The translations under genes were made by a program, and so were the position numbers. This document shows positions 1 to 8,677 of a stretch of DNA of 45,569 nucleotides, piece after piece. The notes beneath the pieces are model-generated. The model worked only from the letters and a program-made list of their open reading frames with translations. It searched no databases and was not told where the DNA came from. Position 1 is the first letter of the stretch; every line of letters starts with the position of its first letter. The DNA is from Lachnospiraceae bacterium. GTDB taxonomy: Bacteria > Bacillota > Clostridia > Lachnospirales > Lachnospiraceae. The DNA lies in NCBI GenBank assembly GCA_017540265.1, contig JAFYBJ010000005.1, positions 1 through 45,569 on the forward strand, in the 5' to 3' direction.

Positions 1-28
1 GTTCGTTCGTTCGTTCGTTCGTTCGTTC
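1..28. repeat. Tetranucleotide tandem repeat (GTTC)7 / (GAAC)7
   Basis: Seven perfect copies of GTTC run from the window edge, so the array may be longer than seen. On the minus strand the GAAC copies lie inside a reading frame that is open from an ATG at 97-99 to the edge (33 codons, ending in NERT repeats). A second in-frame ATG at 64-66 has AAGAGG nine bases upstream. A 4-bp unit changes the frame when copy number changes. That open frame is too short to be significant alone, and no product is claimed. Confidence 0.85.
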
Positions 29-96
29 AGGATTTTATTTTCTGTAAAAATTCTTGTAAAGCACATTTCAGAAAACCTCTTATCTTCTCTTACTTT

Positions 97-122
97 CATC
101 CGGATACTTTTATATCCGGATG
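97..122 (-). terminator. Hairpin downstream of the glycan operon, possible terminator
   Basis: A perfect 10-bp inverted repeat, CATCCGGATA and TATCCGGATG, is separated by a 6-nt loop and sits 24 bases beyond the stop codon of the last operon gene. Its position suits a transcription terminator. However, no U-tract follows on the minus strand, so it could instead be a 3' stabilising hairpin or a structure upstream of the next gene. Confidence 0.45.
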
Positions 123-146
123 CCGATGATATTGTTTTTCATTATA

Positions 147-1862
147 TCATACTTCTCTAATATGAACCTGCCTTGGAATATACGACTCCATATCCAGGAT
201 AAAGCTTCCGTCCTCTTTCTTTTCAAAGCCCAGGGATTCATACAGGTCCTTTACCATGCCGTTTTTCTTTGTGGGGATATATTCACCTTTAAGATATTTA
301 AAGCCGACCTTTTTCCCTGTCTCCACTGCTTTGTTTAATATAAAGGATTCCACGCCGCGTTTAAGCACTCTGCAGCTCATAAGAAGCGTGTCTATGAACA
401 GGGTATCCTCTTCTTTTTTCATGATCATCACGCTGATGAGCCCGTGATCCCCGAAGCGGTCTTTTAACTTAAAATAAAGGGTGATATATGAGGGCTCCTC
501 TGCTATACGTCTTATATCTTCTGCCGAATACCTGACAGTTCTTAGATTAAACTGATTTGACCTTAGTGTAAGCTCTGATATCCTGGGGATATTAAAATCA
601 TCAAAAGCCGCCGCATATCCTTCCATATCAAGACTTTCAAGGTATTCATCATAATCCTTAAAATTGTCCCTTTCCTTAACGCGAAGCGTCTCCTCCCTGT
701 ACTGCCTTGTCCTTGATTCATTCTCTCCGCCGTATCCCGCAGCCTCAAAAAGTCCGGACTGCTTTAAGAAAGAAAGATAAAGCGCCGGATCCTCCGGAAG
801 CTCAGGCACGGTCACTTCGGGAAGAAAGCTCCTTACAAGCTCTCTCTCAAAAGGATTGTCATCTAAAAATACCATGCTGTCAAAGCCGATATTAAGTATC
901 TCCTGTATCTTTTTAATATTGGATGCCTTATCTTCCCAGTTTGCGATAAAGCAGGCTATATCATCGCTCTTAAGCACCATATCCGGATGCTTTATAAAAG
1001 GCTCCATTGCCTTATCTTCATCATTCTTTGAGCATACGGCAAGTATGATGCCCCTGTTCTTTAATTCCTTAAGGAAGCGCTGTACATCCTTATAGGCCCT
1101 GCCTGTACCAAGCTCACCAAGCTCTATGCCTGATAAGCCGTCATCACCTATCACGCCGCCCCAGAGCGTACCGTCAAGATCGAGTATCACGCATTTTTTT
1201 ACATTGCCCTTAAGGACAGATATCTTACGGGCTGCAAGCTCTGCAACTTCAGGAAGAGCCTCCATTGAATAAGGCAGGCGTGCCGCATACCATAATTTAT
1301 CATCTTTAAACACGGACCTTCCAAACTTCTCCAACAATCCCTGGATCTCTAGGATATGGACATTACCCCTCTTTAATGCTTCATCTGCAAGAAGGGATTT
1401 AAGCTTTCTTGTCTGATAAAGGAAGCTTGCAGGAAGCATCCCCGAAAGGCTTCCGTAAACACCGTCGTCATCCTCTGTAAATCCGGTCTGGATGAGCTTT
1501 GCATCTTTTAAAGAAAGGGCTTTATCCCAAAAAACCTTTATCTCTTCAAAATGCCTTAGCGCAAAATTCTCCTTATCTTCCTCACGGCAGTATGCATCGT
1601 AGAGCTTTTCAATGCATAGTATAAGGATGATAAACTGCGGCTCATGCAAAAATAAACCGGAACCCAGATCGAAAAGCTCGGCGCTTACGGAATCGTATTC
1701 AGCCTCATATATATCAGCATTGATACCTTTAAGTGAAAGAGCCCCCTTTATTGCTGTCACAAGGTGCTGCGTGGCGCAGTCGCCTGCAAGAGATATCCTT
1801 ATATCTTCAGGCTGATCCGAAGCCTTTTTTGCTGCTTTTTTCAGTTCAAGAAATGAAGCCAT
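147..1862 (-). CDS. FkbH-like HAD-IIIC protein with GNAT-like C-terminal domain
   Basis: 571 aa. The central HAD motif DLDGTLWGGVIGDDG (Asp228, Asp230) is diagnostic of the FkbH family. It is followed by the CSKND segment (motif II) and FLDDNPFERE (motif IV). The last ~140 residues, including FGDHGLIS, resemble the acyltransferase-like domain usual in this family. Characterised FkbH proteins take a glyceryl unit from 1,3-bisphosphoglycerate and load it on an acyl carrier protein. The start is supported by TAGGAGAG just upstream, which overlaps the stop of the preceding MBOAT gene. The pairing with MBOAT suggests activation and transfer of a small acyl group to the glycan, but no carrier protein gene is visible in the window. 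It is the last gene of the operon. Confidence 0.85.
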   Translation of the reverse strand: MASFLELKKAAKKASDQPEDIRISLAGDCATQHLVTAIKGALSLKGINADIYEAEYDSVSAELFDLGSGLFLHEPQFIILILCIEKLYDAYCREEDKENFALRHFEEIKVFWDKALSLKDAKLIQTGFTEDDDGVYGSLSGMLPASFLYQTRKLKSLLADEALKRGNVHILEIQGLLEKFGRSVFKDDKLWYAARLPYSMEALPEVAELAARKISVLKGNVKKCVILDLDGTLWGGVIGDDGLSGIELGELGTGRAYKDVQRFLKELKNRGIILAVCSKNDEDKAMEPFIKHPDMVLKSDDIACFIANWEDKASNIKKIQEILNIGFDSMVFLDDNPFERELVRSFLPEVTVPELPEDPALYLSFLKQSGLFEAAGYGGENESRTRQYREETLRVKERDNFKDYDEYLESLDMEGYAAAFDDFNIPRISELTLRSNQFNLRTVRYSAEDIRRIAEEPSYITLYFKLKDRFGDHGLISVMIMKKEEDTLFIDTLLMSCRVLKRGVESFILNKAVETGKKVGFKYLKGEYIPTKKNGMVKDLYESLGFEKKEDGSFILDMESYIPRQVHIREV

Positions 1863-1871
1863 CCGTCTCTC

Positions 1872-3302
1872 CTAAAAAATATAATATGCAAAACCTGCCG
1901 CACTCCTGTCGCCCTTTGCGATATATATTATCAATGCAACAAACAGATAAGCTGCCCATCTTAAGGGAAGCGGGAATGACATGCTCTTTTTTATAAGATC
2001 CTCTCCCCTGTACAGACAGATATCATTAATAAGTATTATAAGCGCAGGCAGCGCTATCAGAAAAATATCATAAATATTATTGTACATGAACATCGAAAGT
2101 GCATGTATATCCGCAGCTGAAAAGATATTTCCTATCATGGTAAAACTATCCGATATGGTAGCAGGACGGAAAAGCATGAATGAAAAAGCAGTTAGTAAAA
2201 AAGTCCTGCATATCCTTAAAGCATCCGCGGCTTTACTCTTTGAAAAACGTCCTGTCTTATCATTGCACTTATCGTACAAAGGCTTTAAGAATTCCGAGAT
2301 GATTATCACTGCACCGCAGAACCAGTCATAGCAAAGGTAGTTCATATCAAAGCCATGCCATAATCCTATAAGTGTCCAGTTAAGCGTAAGGGCAAGGCAG
2401 GTAGGAAGCGTATTCATAAGGTATCTGTTTTTCTTTTTCTTAAAATGCGTCCTTATGGCTGAAAGCGGCTTAGACCGCAATGCGGGATAAAAAACATAAG
2501 ACTTAAACCAGAGCCCCAGTGACATATGCCAGCGTCTCCAGAATTCAGCCATGCTCTTTGAGGCAAAGGGAACATTGAAATTCTCCCGTATCCCGATATT
2601 TAACATTTTTGAAGCGCCCACTGCCATATCCATATATCCGGAAAAATCGGCATAAAGCTGCACGGAATAAAGTAACATGACAAATACCACAGTAAAACCG
2701 TGATATCCGGAAACATCCGAAAATACGGGATCCACAATATATCCTATCCTGTCCGCAAGGACTAACTTCTTAAGAAGTCCCAGCACAAAACGTCCCGCAC
2801 CTTCCCTGGCATTTTCATAGGAAAAAGACTTTCCCGCAAACAATTCTCCGAGAAATTCTTCCGTATCCTCAAAAGGGCCCTGAAGCACATGCGGAAAATA
2901 TGCCGTGTAAATATATACTTTCAAAGGATTCTTAAGGGGCTTTATGCTTTCCCTGTAAACCTCCGTCACATATGACATGCACTGCAGGGCGTAGAATGAA
3001 AAACCAAGGGGCATGATAAATGAAAGGGCCGGCAGACGCATAAGCCCCATAAGAAACAGTGTAAGCAGCACATACGAAAGGATAAGCACGGACTTTTTCC
3101 CGCTCTTTTCAATGAGAACAGCCGCCCCCCAGGCAAGAAGCGACATCGCACAGAGCATGAAAAAGGCAGGCAGCCCGCAGGATGCATAAAAATATGCGGA
3201 TGCGGGCACCAAAAGCATCCATTTATATTTTTGCGGCAGCAGATGATAAACGATAAATACCGCCGCAAAAAAATATGCAAATTCCAAGGTGGTAAAAGTC
3301 AC
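1872..3302 (-). CDS. MBOAT family O-acyltransferase (DltB/AlgI/PatA type)
   Basis: 476 aa and strongly hydrophobic, with many membrane segments. The family block SMAEFWRRWHMSLGLWFK is present near the middle. The catalytic-His region GLWHG follows about 60 residues later. Such proteins move acyl groups onto extracytoplasmic polysaccharide or teichoic acid. The coordinates use a GTG start directly abutting the TAA of the previous gene; the nearest purine-rich stretch is AGAGAGG, 13 bases upstream, so this start is less certain. Nine bases separate its stop from the FkbH-like gene. The likely job is O-acylation of the exported glycan; the acyl donor is unknown. Confidence 0.85.
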   Translation of the reverse strand: MTFTTLEFAYFFAAVFIVYHLLPQKYKWMLLVPASAYFYASCGLPAFFMLCAMSLLAWGAAVLIEKSGKKSVLILSYVLLTLFLMGLMRLPALSFIMPLGFSFYALQCMSYVTEVYRESIKPLKNPLKVYIYTAYFPHVLQGPFEDTEEFLGELFAGKSFSYENAREGAGRFVLGLLKKLVLADRIGYIVDPVFSDVSGYHGFTVVFVMLLYSVQLYADFSGYMDMAVGASKMLNIGIRENFNVPFASKSMAEFWRRWHMSLGLWFKSYVFYPALRSKPLSAIRTHFKKKKNRYLMNTLPTCLALTLNWTLIGLWHGFDMNYLCYDWFCGAVIIISEFLKPLYDKCNDKTGRFSKSKAADALRICRTFLLTAFSFMLFRPATISDSFTMIGNIFSAADIHALSMFMYNNIYDIFLIALPALIILINDICLYRGEDLIKKSMSFPLPLRWAAYLFVALIIYIAKGDRSAAGFAYYIF

Positions 3303-4715
3303 TTAGGAAAACAAGCCTCTCTTTCTTAACTGAAGGCCTACGGTAAGTATGAGATTTACAACTATCCCGCAGATAATGACCGCAACGATCAAATTTCTCT
3401 GCCACTTCTTTTTAAGGGGAAGCAGCTCATTTATCATCATATAGGAATCCCCTAAGAATGCAAAATACATAAATATAAGCACCCTGTGCCAGGAAGCAAA
3501 CATGGTTGGGGAAAGCATAAGGGCCATCCTTACGGCAAAACCTGTTCCCAGACTGTAAACAGACACAAGCCTCTTTTCCGTTTCGGGAAAAATATGCCAC
3601 AAAGTATATACAGCTGCAGCTATATATATCACAAGCCCCGCAAGCTCTGATATCTGGACAAAGGCAGTTCCCGCATCTTTTATGAATATCGAAGGTGTCG
3701 TAAAATCATAATTTGTCTTGTGTCCGATAATAAAATCCTTAACAAAATATACCGCAGTAAAGATCACATCTATGCAAAGAGGAAGCACTACAGCACACTT
3801 TAAACCTTTTGCCTTTACTCCTTTCTTTATCCTCTCCCTTCCCAAAAGGAACAAAAGAAGCGAGAACATAAAGAATATCACATCCGGTATCATCACAAAG
3901 TGCTCAAAGACAAAAACAGAACAAAGCCTTAATTTATCAAGTATCGTAAGATCAAAAAACTCCGGCATCCAGTTTGCCGCTTCCATCTCTGTCCTGGCTC
4001 CGTTTCCCGGAGCCGTAAGCGCAAATATGATACCAAAGATTCCTATGCAGAAAACCGTAAGTTCAAGCCAGAAACTCTTTTTTTTATGAGTCCCTGACTT
4101 TTCACCCTTCCTGTTTCCCGTGATGATAAAGTACAGGATAAGCCCGAAGGATAAAAACGTAACTGCCGCCGACTGCTCACAATTTGCGGCAAATACAGCT
4201 GTGATAAGCGAAAGCCTCACAGTAAGATCCGATACCTTTTCGCCCCTGTATCTCCTTAATGCTACGGAAAGCGTATAAAGAAAAGCTGCAAGCGGCCAGA
4301 TATAATTTAGGCTTGTGCATATCCAGCCTGCAGAACCCATATGCATATAGGGATAGCATGCAAAAAGCAGAAAGATAAGCCAGTTCTTTTTATCATGCCT
4401 GTCTATACCAAATACCGATGCTGCCGAATAAGCAAGCAGCATGCATATTAACGTATCGCATATCTGCCAGACTATAAAGGGCTTCTGTACAAAAGTAAAC
4501 AGAAATGCCTCGGAAAGGACTCTGGATGAATCTGTCCTGTATCTTTCAAGCAAAAGTTCAGAAAGCGGCTCCCCTTCGCTTATTATCTTAAAGAATGAAT
4601 CATCATTTGTGAAAGCCGCAAAGGTAAGATGCATCGCAAAAAAGAACAGGCCGGTAAATGCCAGCATGAAAAATCTGTGATCCGTGATCTTTTTACTGTT
4701 CTTTTCTTCCATCAT
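3303..4715 (-). CDS. Polytopic membrane protein, DUF6056-like (possible GT-C glycosyltransferase)
   Basis: About 470 aa with many hydrophobic segments. Early features are a TM segment, the acidic TNDDSFF loop, then conserved-looking aromatic stretches such as GWICTSLNYIWPLA and FAANCEQSA. This layout (acidic dyad after TM1, N-Y-W-P in a later loop) resembles DUF6056 and GT-C-like modification enzymes; that assignment is from pattern memory. I chose the ATG at 4713-4715, which forms an ATGA overlap with the preceding stop and has AAGGGA close upstream. A longer reading from 4739 lacks a good ribosome site. A second ATG at 4710-4712 is equally possible. Confidence 0.6.
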   Translation of the reverse strand: MMEEKNSKKITDHRFFMLAFTGLFFFAMHLTFAAFTNDDSFFKIISEGEPLSELLLERYRTDSSRVLSEAFLFTFVQKPFIVWQICDTLICMLLAYSAASVFGIDRHDKKNWLIFLLFACYPYMHMGSAGWICTSLNYIWPLAAFLYTLSVALRRYRGEKVSDLTVRLSLITAVFAANCEQSAAVTFLSFGLILYFIITGNRKGEKSGTHKKKSFWLELTVFCIGIFGIIFALTAPGNGARTEMEAANWMPEFFDLTILDKLRLCSVFVFEHFVMIPDVIFFMFSLLLFLLGRERIKKGVKAKGLKCAVVLPLCIDVIFTAVYFVKDFIIGHKTNYDFTTPSIFIKDAGTAFVQISELAGLVIYIAAAVYTLWHIFPETEKRLVSVYSLGTGFAVRMALMLSPTMFASWHRVLIFMYFAFLGDSYMMINELLPLKKKWQRNLIVAVIICGIVVNLILTVGLQLRKRGLFS

Positions 4716-5725
4716 CTGTCCCTTGTGGTAAGCTTCCATTTAAGCCCGTGATAAAGGTGAATCGGCCTTTTTACCACATCAAGAGCCTTTTTTACTTTCA
4801 TGGCATCCTTAAGTTTCTTCTGATAATCCATGCCAAGATAAACCATACTGCGTCTTTTTGCCTTTTCCTTATCCTGGTCAAATATATTTTTCAGGAAATC
4901 ATCTATATAATCCTCCCTAAGGGCGATATCGGCCTGAGAGCCCTCAAGCACGGCAGGAGCCTTTATCATCTTTAAGAAAGCTTCCTCATCATTATCTATC
5001 CGCTTTATCTCTTCTATGAGCGATTCCGGATCCTTAAAGAGATTTCCGTTTATAAACGACTCGGGATTAAACTCCTCCGCTATCCTTTCACTTCCCATAT
5101 ATATGGGGATAGTATCACCGGCAAAAGCCTGGAGTATCTTTTCTGTCGTATATCCGCTCATTGCGGAATTTTCAAAAGCAAGGGTAAATCGGTAATCCTT
5201 CTCAAAGGCGATCTTGTCCTTTACGGGACCCCCCACGTTATTCCTGTACTTTCCGCCGGAATCCACTTTTTTATATTCGGAGAGCTTTAAATAAATGATA
5301 TCCCTCTCACCCATGGCAAAAGGATTGGATACGACCCGGTTACAGAATTTCTTTTTTGACAGATAGTATTCATCCGAAAAGGTGTGTTTCTTTAAGGCCG
5401 GTTCTATCTCCTTTTCCCGGTCGTAAAGTGCATAATGCGGGAGTCTCATATACCGGTCTTCAAAATCAATATAATGAAAACCAAAAGCATAATCATAAAG
5501 GTTAAAATCAGGAATGATATTCTCTCCCGTATAGAATATCTTAACGCAGTGTGTATATTTAAAATGCTCCGTATCGGAAAAAACGCTGCAGAAAACATAA
5601 TCCGGATCATCTGCTATCTCAACATCGTAATAAAGCTTTAACCTGTTATAAAAATAATTATCAAGCGGGTCAAAATCCTGCCAGAAGCCGGCATAATTCA
5701 GTTTTATCTTTTTCCTCACACTCAT
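4712..5725 (-). CDS. GT10 fucosyltransferase-family glycosyltransferase
   Basis: 337 aa. The C-terminal half carries the GT10 signature: YRFTLAFENS, then GYTTEKI, then IPIYMGS and FNPESFI. In bacterial and eukaryotic alpha-1,3/4-fucosyltransferases these segments bind GDP-fucose. No membrane segment is seen, so it should act at the cytoplasmic face. Its start overlaps the preceding stop as ATGA and has GGTGGAG upstream. No GDP-fucose synthesis genes (Gmd, GMER) are in the window, so the donor must come from elsewhere or be another sugar nucleotide. It sits beside the polymerase, as repeat-unit transferases often do. Confidence 0.85.
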   Translation of the reverse strand: MSVRKKIKLNYAGFWQDFDPLDNYFYNRLKLYYDVEIADDPDYVFCSVFSDTEHFKYTHCVKIFYTGENIIPDFNLYDYAFGFHYIDFEDRYMRLPHYALYDREKEIEPALKKHTFSDEYYLSKKKFCNRVVSNPFAMGERDIIYLKLSEYKKVDSGGKYRNNVGGPVKDKIAFEKDYRFTLAFENSAMSGYTTEKILQAFAGDTIPIYMGSERIAEEFNPESFINGNLFKDPESLIEEIKRIDNDEEAFLKMIKAPAVLEGSQADIALREDYIDDFLKNIFDQDKEKAKRRSMVYLGMDYQKKLKDAMKVKKALDVVKRPIHLYHGLKWKLTTRDR

Positions 5726-6867
5726 TTATTCTCCACCTTTTTTTCACCGTTTTTCAATTCATACAGACCTATACCGATACACATAAGCCACAGACAGTTC
5801 TTGTTAAAATACGGAAGATAACTCTCAGCAAGAGCATAGCCCGTGATGCCCGTAAGCATAAGAAGCCCGCCCCTGTTGCGTTCCTTATAAAGCAGATAAG
5901 CAATAAGGACTGAGACCAGTGCCAAAAGCGCCACAAATATCACGCCCTCGGAATAAAGCGCATTTGAAAAGCCCATCTCGGAAAGCACCAACCCGCTCCT
6001 TCTGCCAAATAAAGTGGGAACAGCCGACTCAAAAAGCCTCTTTGTATTAAGCAGCCTGCCTGTTGTAAGGACATTCAATTTTTCAAGAAAAGTATCATCT
6101 CTCCCATAACGGATCCTCGGAAATGGAACAAAAGCAAAGATGATCACAAATGCTATCTGAAGAAATGTTATCCCTGCGGCACAGGCAAAAAGCAGCCTGT
6201 CATATATGAGCTTCTTAATAAAAGCAGCTCCCAGTGCAAGAATACCCACAATGATAAGCGCGGCGGCCGCCATCTTCGAACCCGAAAGTATGATAAATCC
6301 CCCGCATATCATTATATCCGCAAGTATAAGCAAAATCTTTTTCTTTCCCTCCGTATATCTGAATATCACATATAGAAGCAGAAGAAATTCCCTGAACATA
6401 AAAAGTGCAAAACCATTGGGATGATAAAAACCGAAGCACCATCTCAGCTCTCCGTCAAGGCTTCTGTACTGACCGGTAAGTGTAAGAGTATTGTGTATAC
6501 CCAAAGCCGCAAGGAATCCCGTATAAATGAGTAAGAACCCGTTTCCCGCGCAGAAAACCGCCACTGTCTTATCCCTGTCCTTATCACGCCCCGCAAGTAT
6601 GGCAAATATCACCCGAAGTATCAGCGCCGAATGCTGGTAACGGAATGCCGCAATCCCATATGCCCCAAGCAGCATAAACGGCAGCGCATCTTTTTTAATA
6701 TTCATTGAGCTTAAAATGGATATGGCAAAAAAGACCATTCCTACCGCAATGATCTCCTTTTCATGATACCAGCCGAAGGCATATCCCGAAGGCATAACGT
6801 ACAGCTCGCACAGTAGTCCCATGCAAAAAGCCACAGCCGAAATTTTTTTCCTGAATTCAGGTTTCAT
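5722..6867 (-). CDS. Wzy-like polysaccharide polymerase / O-antigen ligase-family membrane protein
   Basis: About 381 aa and hydrophobic throughout. It has a periplasm-type loop containing the GFYHPNGFA motif, typical of Gram-positive polysaccharide polymerases, and SGSKMA later. It probably joins lipid-linked repeat units outside the membrane. The start at ATG 6865-6867 gives a 10-bp overlap with the ABC transporter gene. A longer frame from 6948 would overlap that gene by 92 bases and looks unlikely. No strong Shine-Dalgarno is seen, so translation may be coupled. It is the only clear polymerase candidate in the locus. Confidence 0.7.
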   Translation of the reverse strand: MKPEFRKKISAVAFCMGLLCELYVMPSGYAFGWYHEKEIIAVGMVFFAISILSSMNIKKDALPFMLLGAYGIAAFRYQHSALILRVIFAILAGRDKDRDKTVAVFCAGNGFLLIYTGFLAALGIHNTLTLTGQYRSLDGELRWCFGFYHPNGFALFMFREFLLLLYVIFRYTEGKKKILLILADIMICGGFIILSGSKMAAAALIIVGILALGAAFIKKLIYDRLLFACAAGITFLQIAFVIIFAFVPFPRIRYGRDDTFLEKLNVLTTGRLLNTKRLFESAVPTLFGRRSGLVLSEMGFSNALYSEGVIFVALLALVSVLIAYLLYKERNRGGLLMLTGITGYALAESYLPYFNKNCLWLMCIGIGLYELKNGEKKVENK

Positions 6868-8677
6868 CCTTTTTTCCGGAACCGTCCGTAAGGAGCATTT
6901 CTTCCGACAGCACCTCAGATCTGTCTTTAAGAGCCGCCTTTCCCCCATTCACCTCATATATCAGATCACAGTTTCTTATCGTCGATAACCTGTGTGCAAC
7001 GATTATAAGAGTCTTCGCTCCGTGCAGCGAATCTATCGCTTCCATGACAGCTGTCTCGGTTTCGGTATCAAGCGCGCTTGTCGCCTCATCAAGAACAAGT
7101 ATTTCCGGATCTTCATAAAGCGCCCTGGCTATGGCGATCCTCTGCCTCTGTCCGCCGCTCATGCGCACTCCGCGCTCCCCGACTTCAGTATCCAGTCCGT
7201 CTTTAAGATGCCTTACAAAATCTGCAAGCTGGGCACCTTCCAGGGCCTTCCATACCTTTTCTTCATCAATCTCATCTTCATAAATACCGAAGGCAACATT
7301 ATTCTTTATCGAATCATCTGTAAGATATACACTCTGGGGAACATATCCTATTATCTTTGCCCATGCAGGGAGATTTTCATATACATCCGTCCCATCCGAC
7401 TTTATATGCCCCTTAACAGGCTTAAGCAGACCGAGTATCGAATCCGCAAGAGTGGTCTTTCCTGCACCGGAAGGTCCTATAAAAGCTACAGACTGCCCCT
7501 TCTTTATGGTAAGGCTTAAATCTTTAAGAACATCATCTTCACCCGTGGGATACTTGAAGCTTATATTGTCAATTGAAAGCTCCTTTTCAAATTTTAAAGG
7601 TACATAATTATCTTTATCGACATGCTTTACCCTGTAAAGTTCCGTATCCTCCAAAAGCTTTAACATATCATAAGTGGCATCAAGCCTGGGTCTGTGATAG
7701 AGCACCTGGTTTAAAGCGTTTGTAAGTCTTCCTACCGCAGGGAAAAGCCTGAAGCTGGATACTGCCATCACGGCAACTTTCGTGATCACCTCAGCTATGC
7801 TGTCGGAGGTATTTATCCTTATAAGCACAATACCTATAAGACCGCCCACGCAAGCCATTTCGTATATATAGCTCGGAATGCTGTTTAAGAATCCGTTTCT
7901 TCTTGCCGCCCTTGTACTGATATAACTGGCATCCTCATAGCTCTTTGAAAAATATTCCTGACGGTTCATCACCATGATCTCTTTGATGCCGTTAAAAGCC
8001 TGATTTAAATACTGATACATCTTTGTATCATATTCGGCACCCAGCCTTCCGAAATATTTCACAAGCCCCTTAAGGCCGAAAAATATGACACACATGCATA
8101 CACCGAGGATCCCCACAAGTGAGATCGCGATAAGCGGATCAAGGGTCACAAGATATATTGCGATGACACCCACGGTAAAGGCTTCGCATAAGATCCGGAA
8201 AAGATGAATAAATACGGCAAATACGCCCTCCGCATCCTGCCTTATGCTCCTTAAGAGCAGCGCGGAATTAACCTCAAGATGAAAAAGATACGAGCTGTTT
8301 AAGTAAGTCTTTTCCATCTTTATTGAAATATCCCTCTGAACACTTGTGGAATACCATGACTGCATGTATGAGGAGAACATTAAATACAGGTTTTTTATGA
8401 TATATACCACGATAAGACATAAGCCCAGTACCGTTACTGTCCTTAAGCTTCCGGGCTCAGTAAGGTTAAACGGCTCCTTAAGGTATTCATAGTACCATTT
8501 CCCTCTAAGATCCTCAGGCTGCATTATGGCCTGTATGAACGGGAGCACCGCAGATACTCCGAGGAGCTCGAAAAACGAGCCTATCATACCTATACTCATA
8601 ACAAGAAAATACTGTCGTTTCTGTTTTGCGGTAAGTATACGGTTTAATTTATTTAATATATCCTTTAATGCCTTCAT
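6857..8677 (-). CDS. PglK-like ABC transporter, fused membrane and ATPase domains (copy 1)
   Basis: 606 aa. Residues ~20-330 form the transmembrane domain and ~365-600 the ATPase. Walker A GPSGAGKTT is at 401-409, the signature MSGGQ at 506-510, Walker B ILVLDE at 526-531, and the switch histidine is His562. The N-terminus, with FFELLGVSAVLPFI, matches the pattern of PglK/MsbA-like exporters that flip lipid-linked oligosaccharides. It starts in an ATGA overlap with AAAGGA upstream and lies directly before the polymerase gene. It is a paralogue of the 16476-18209 product. Probable role: flipping a lipid-linked repeat unit. Confidence 0.85.
   Translation of the reverse strand: MKALKDILNKLNRILTAKQKRQYFLVMSIGMIGSFFELLGVSAVLPFIQAIMQPEDLRGKWYYEYLKEPFNLTEPGSLRTVTVLGLCLIVVYIIKNLYLMFSSYMQSWYSTSVQRDISIKMEKTYLNSSYLFHLEVNSALLLRSIRQDAEGVFAVFIHLFRILCEAFTVGVIAIYLVTLDPLIAISLVGILGVCMCVIFFGLKGLVKYFGRLGAEYDTKMYQYLNQAFNGIKEIMVMNRQEYFSKSYEDASYISTRAARRNGFLNSIPSYIYEMACVGGLIGIVLIRINTSDSIAEVITKVAVMAVSSFRLFPAVGRLTNALNQVLYHRPRLDATYDMLKLLEDTELYRVKHVDKDNYVPLKFEKELSIDNISFKYPTGEDDVLKDLSLTIKKGQSVAFIGPSGAGKTTLADSILGLLKPVKGHIKSDGTDVYENLPAWAKIIGYVPQSVYLTDDSIKNNVAFGIYEDEIDEEKVWKALEGAQLADFVRHLKDGLDTEVGERGVRMSGGQRQRIAIARALYEDPEILVLDEATSALDTETETAVMEAIDSLHGAKTLIIVAHRLSTIRNCDLIYEVNGGKAALKDRSEVLSEEMLLTDGSGKKDET

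Noticed and set aside
147-3302. A small acyl carrier protein gene near the FkbH/MBOAT pair
   Set aside because: The genes are only nine bases apart or abutting, and no minus-strand frame with a carrier-type DSL motif is present here.
6868-6948. N-terminal extension of the polymerase gene to 6948
   Set aside because: It would overlap the ABC transporter gene by 92 bases; the residues are Arg/Cys-rich and unlike a membrane protein N-terminus.
6992-7519. Long plus-strand open frame (~175 codons) opposite the first ABC transporter
   Set aside because: It lies antisense to the conserved ATPase domain, has no recognisable motif or ribosome site, and follows from the codon bias of the real gene.
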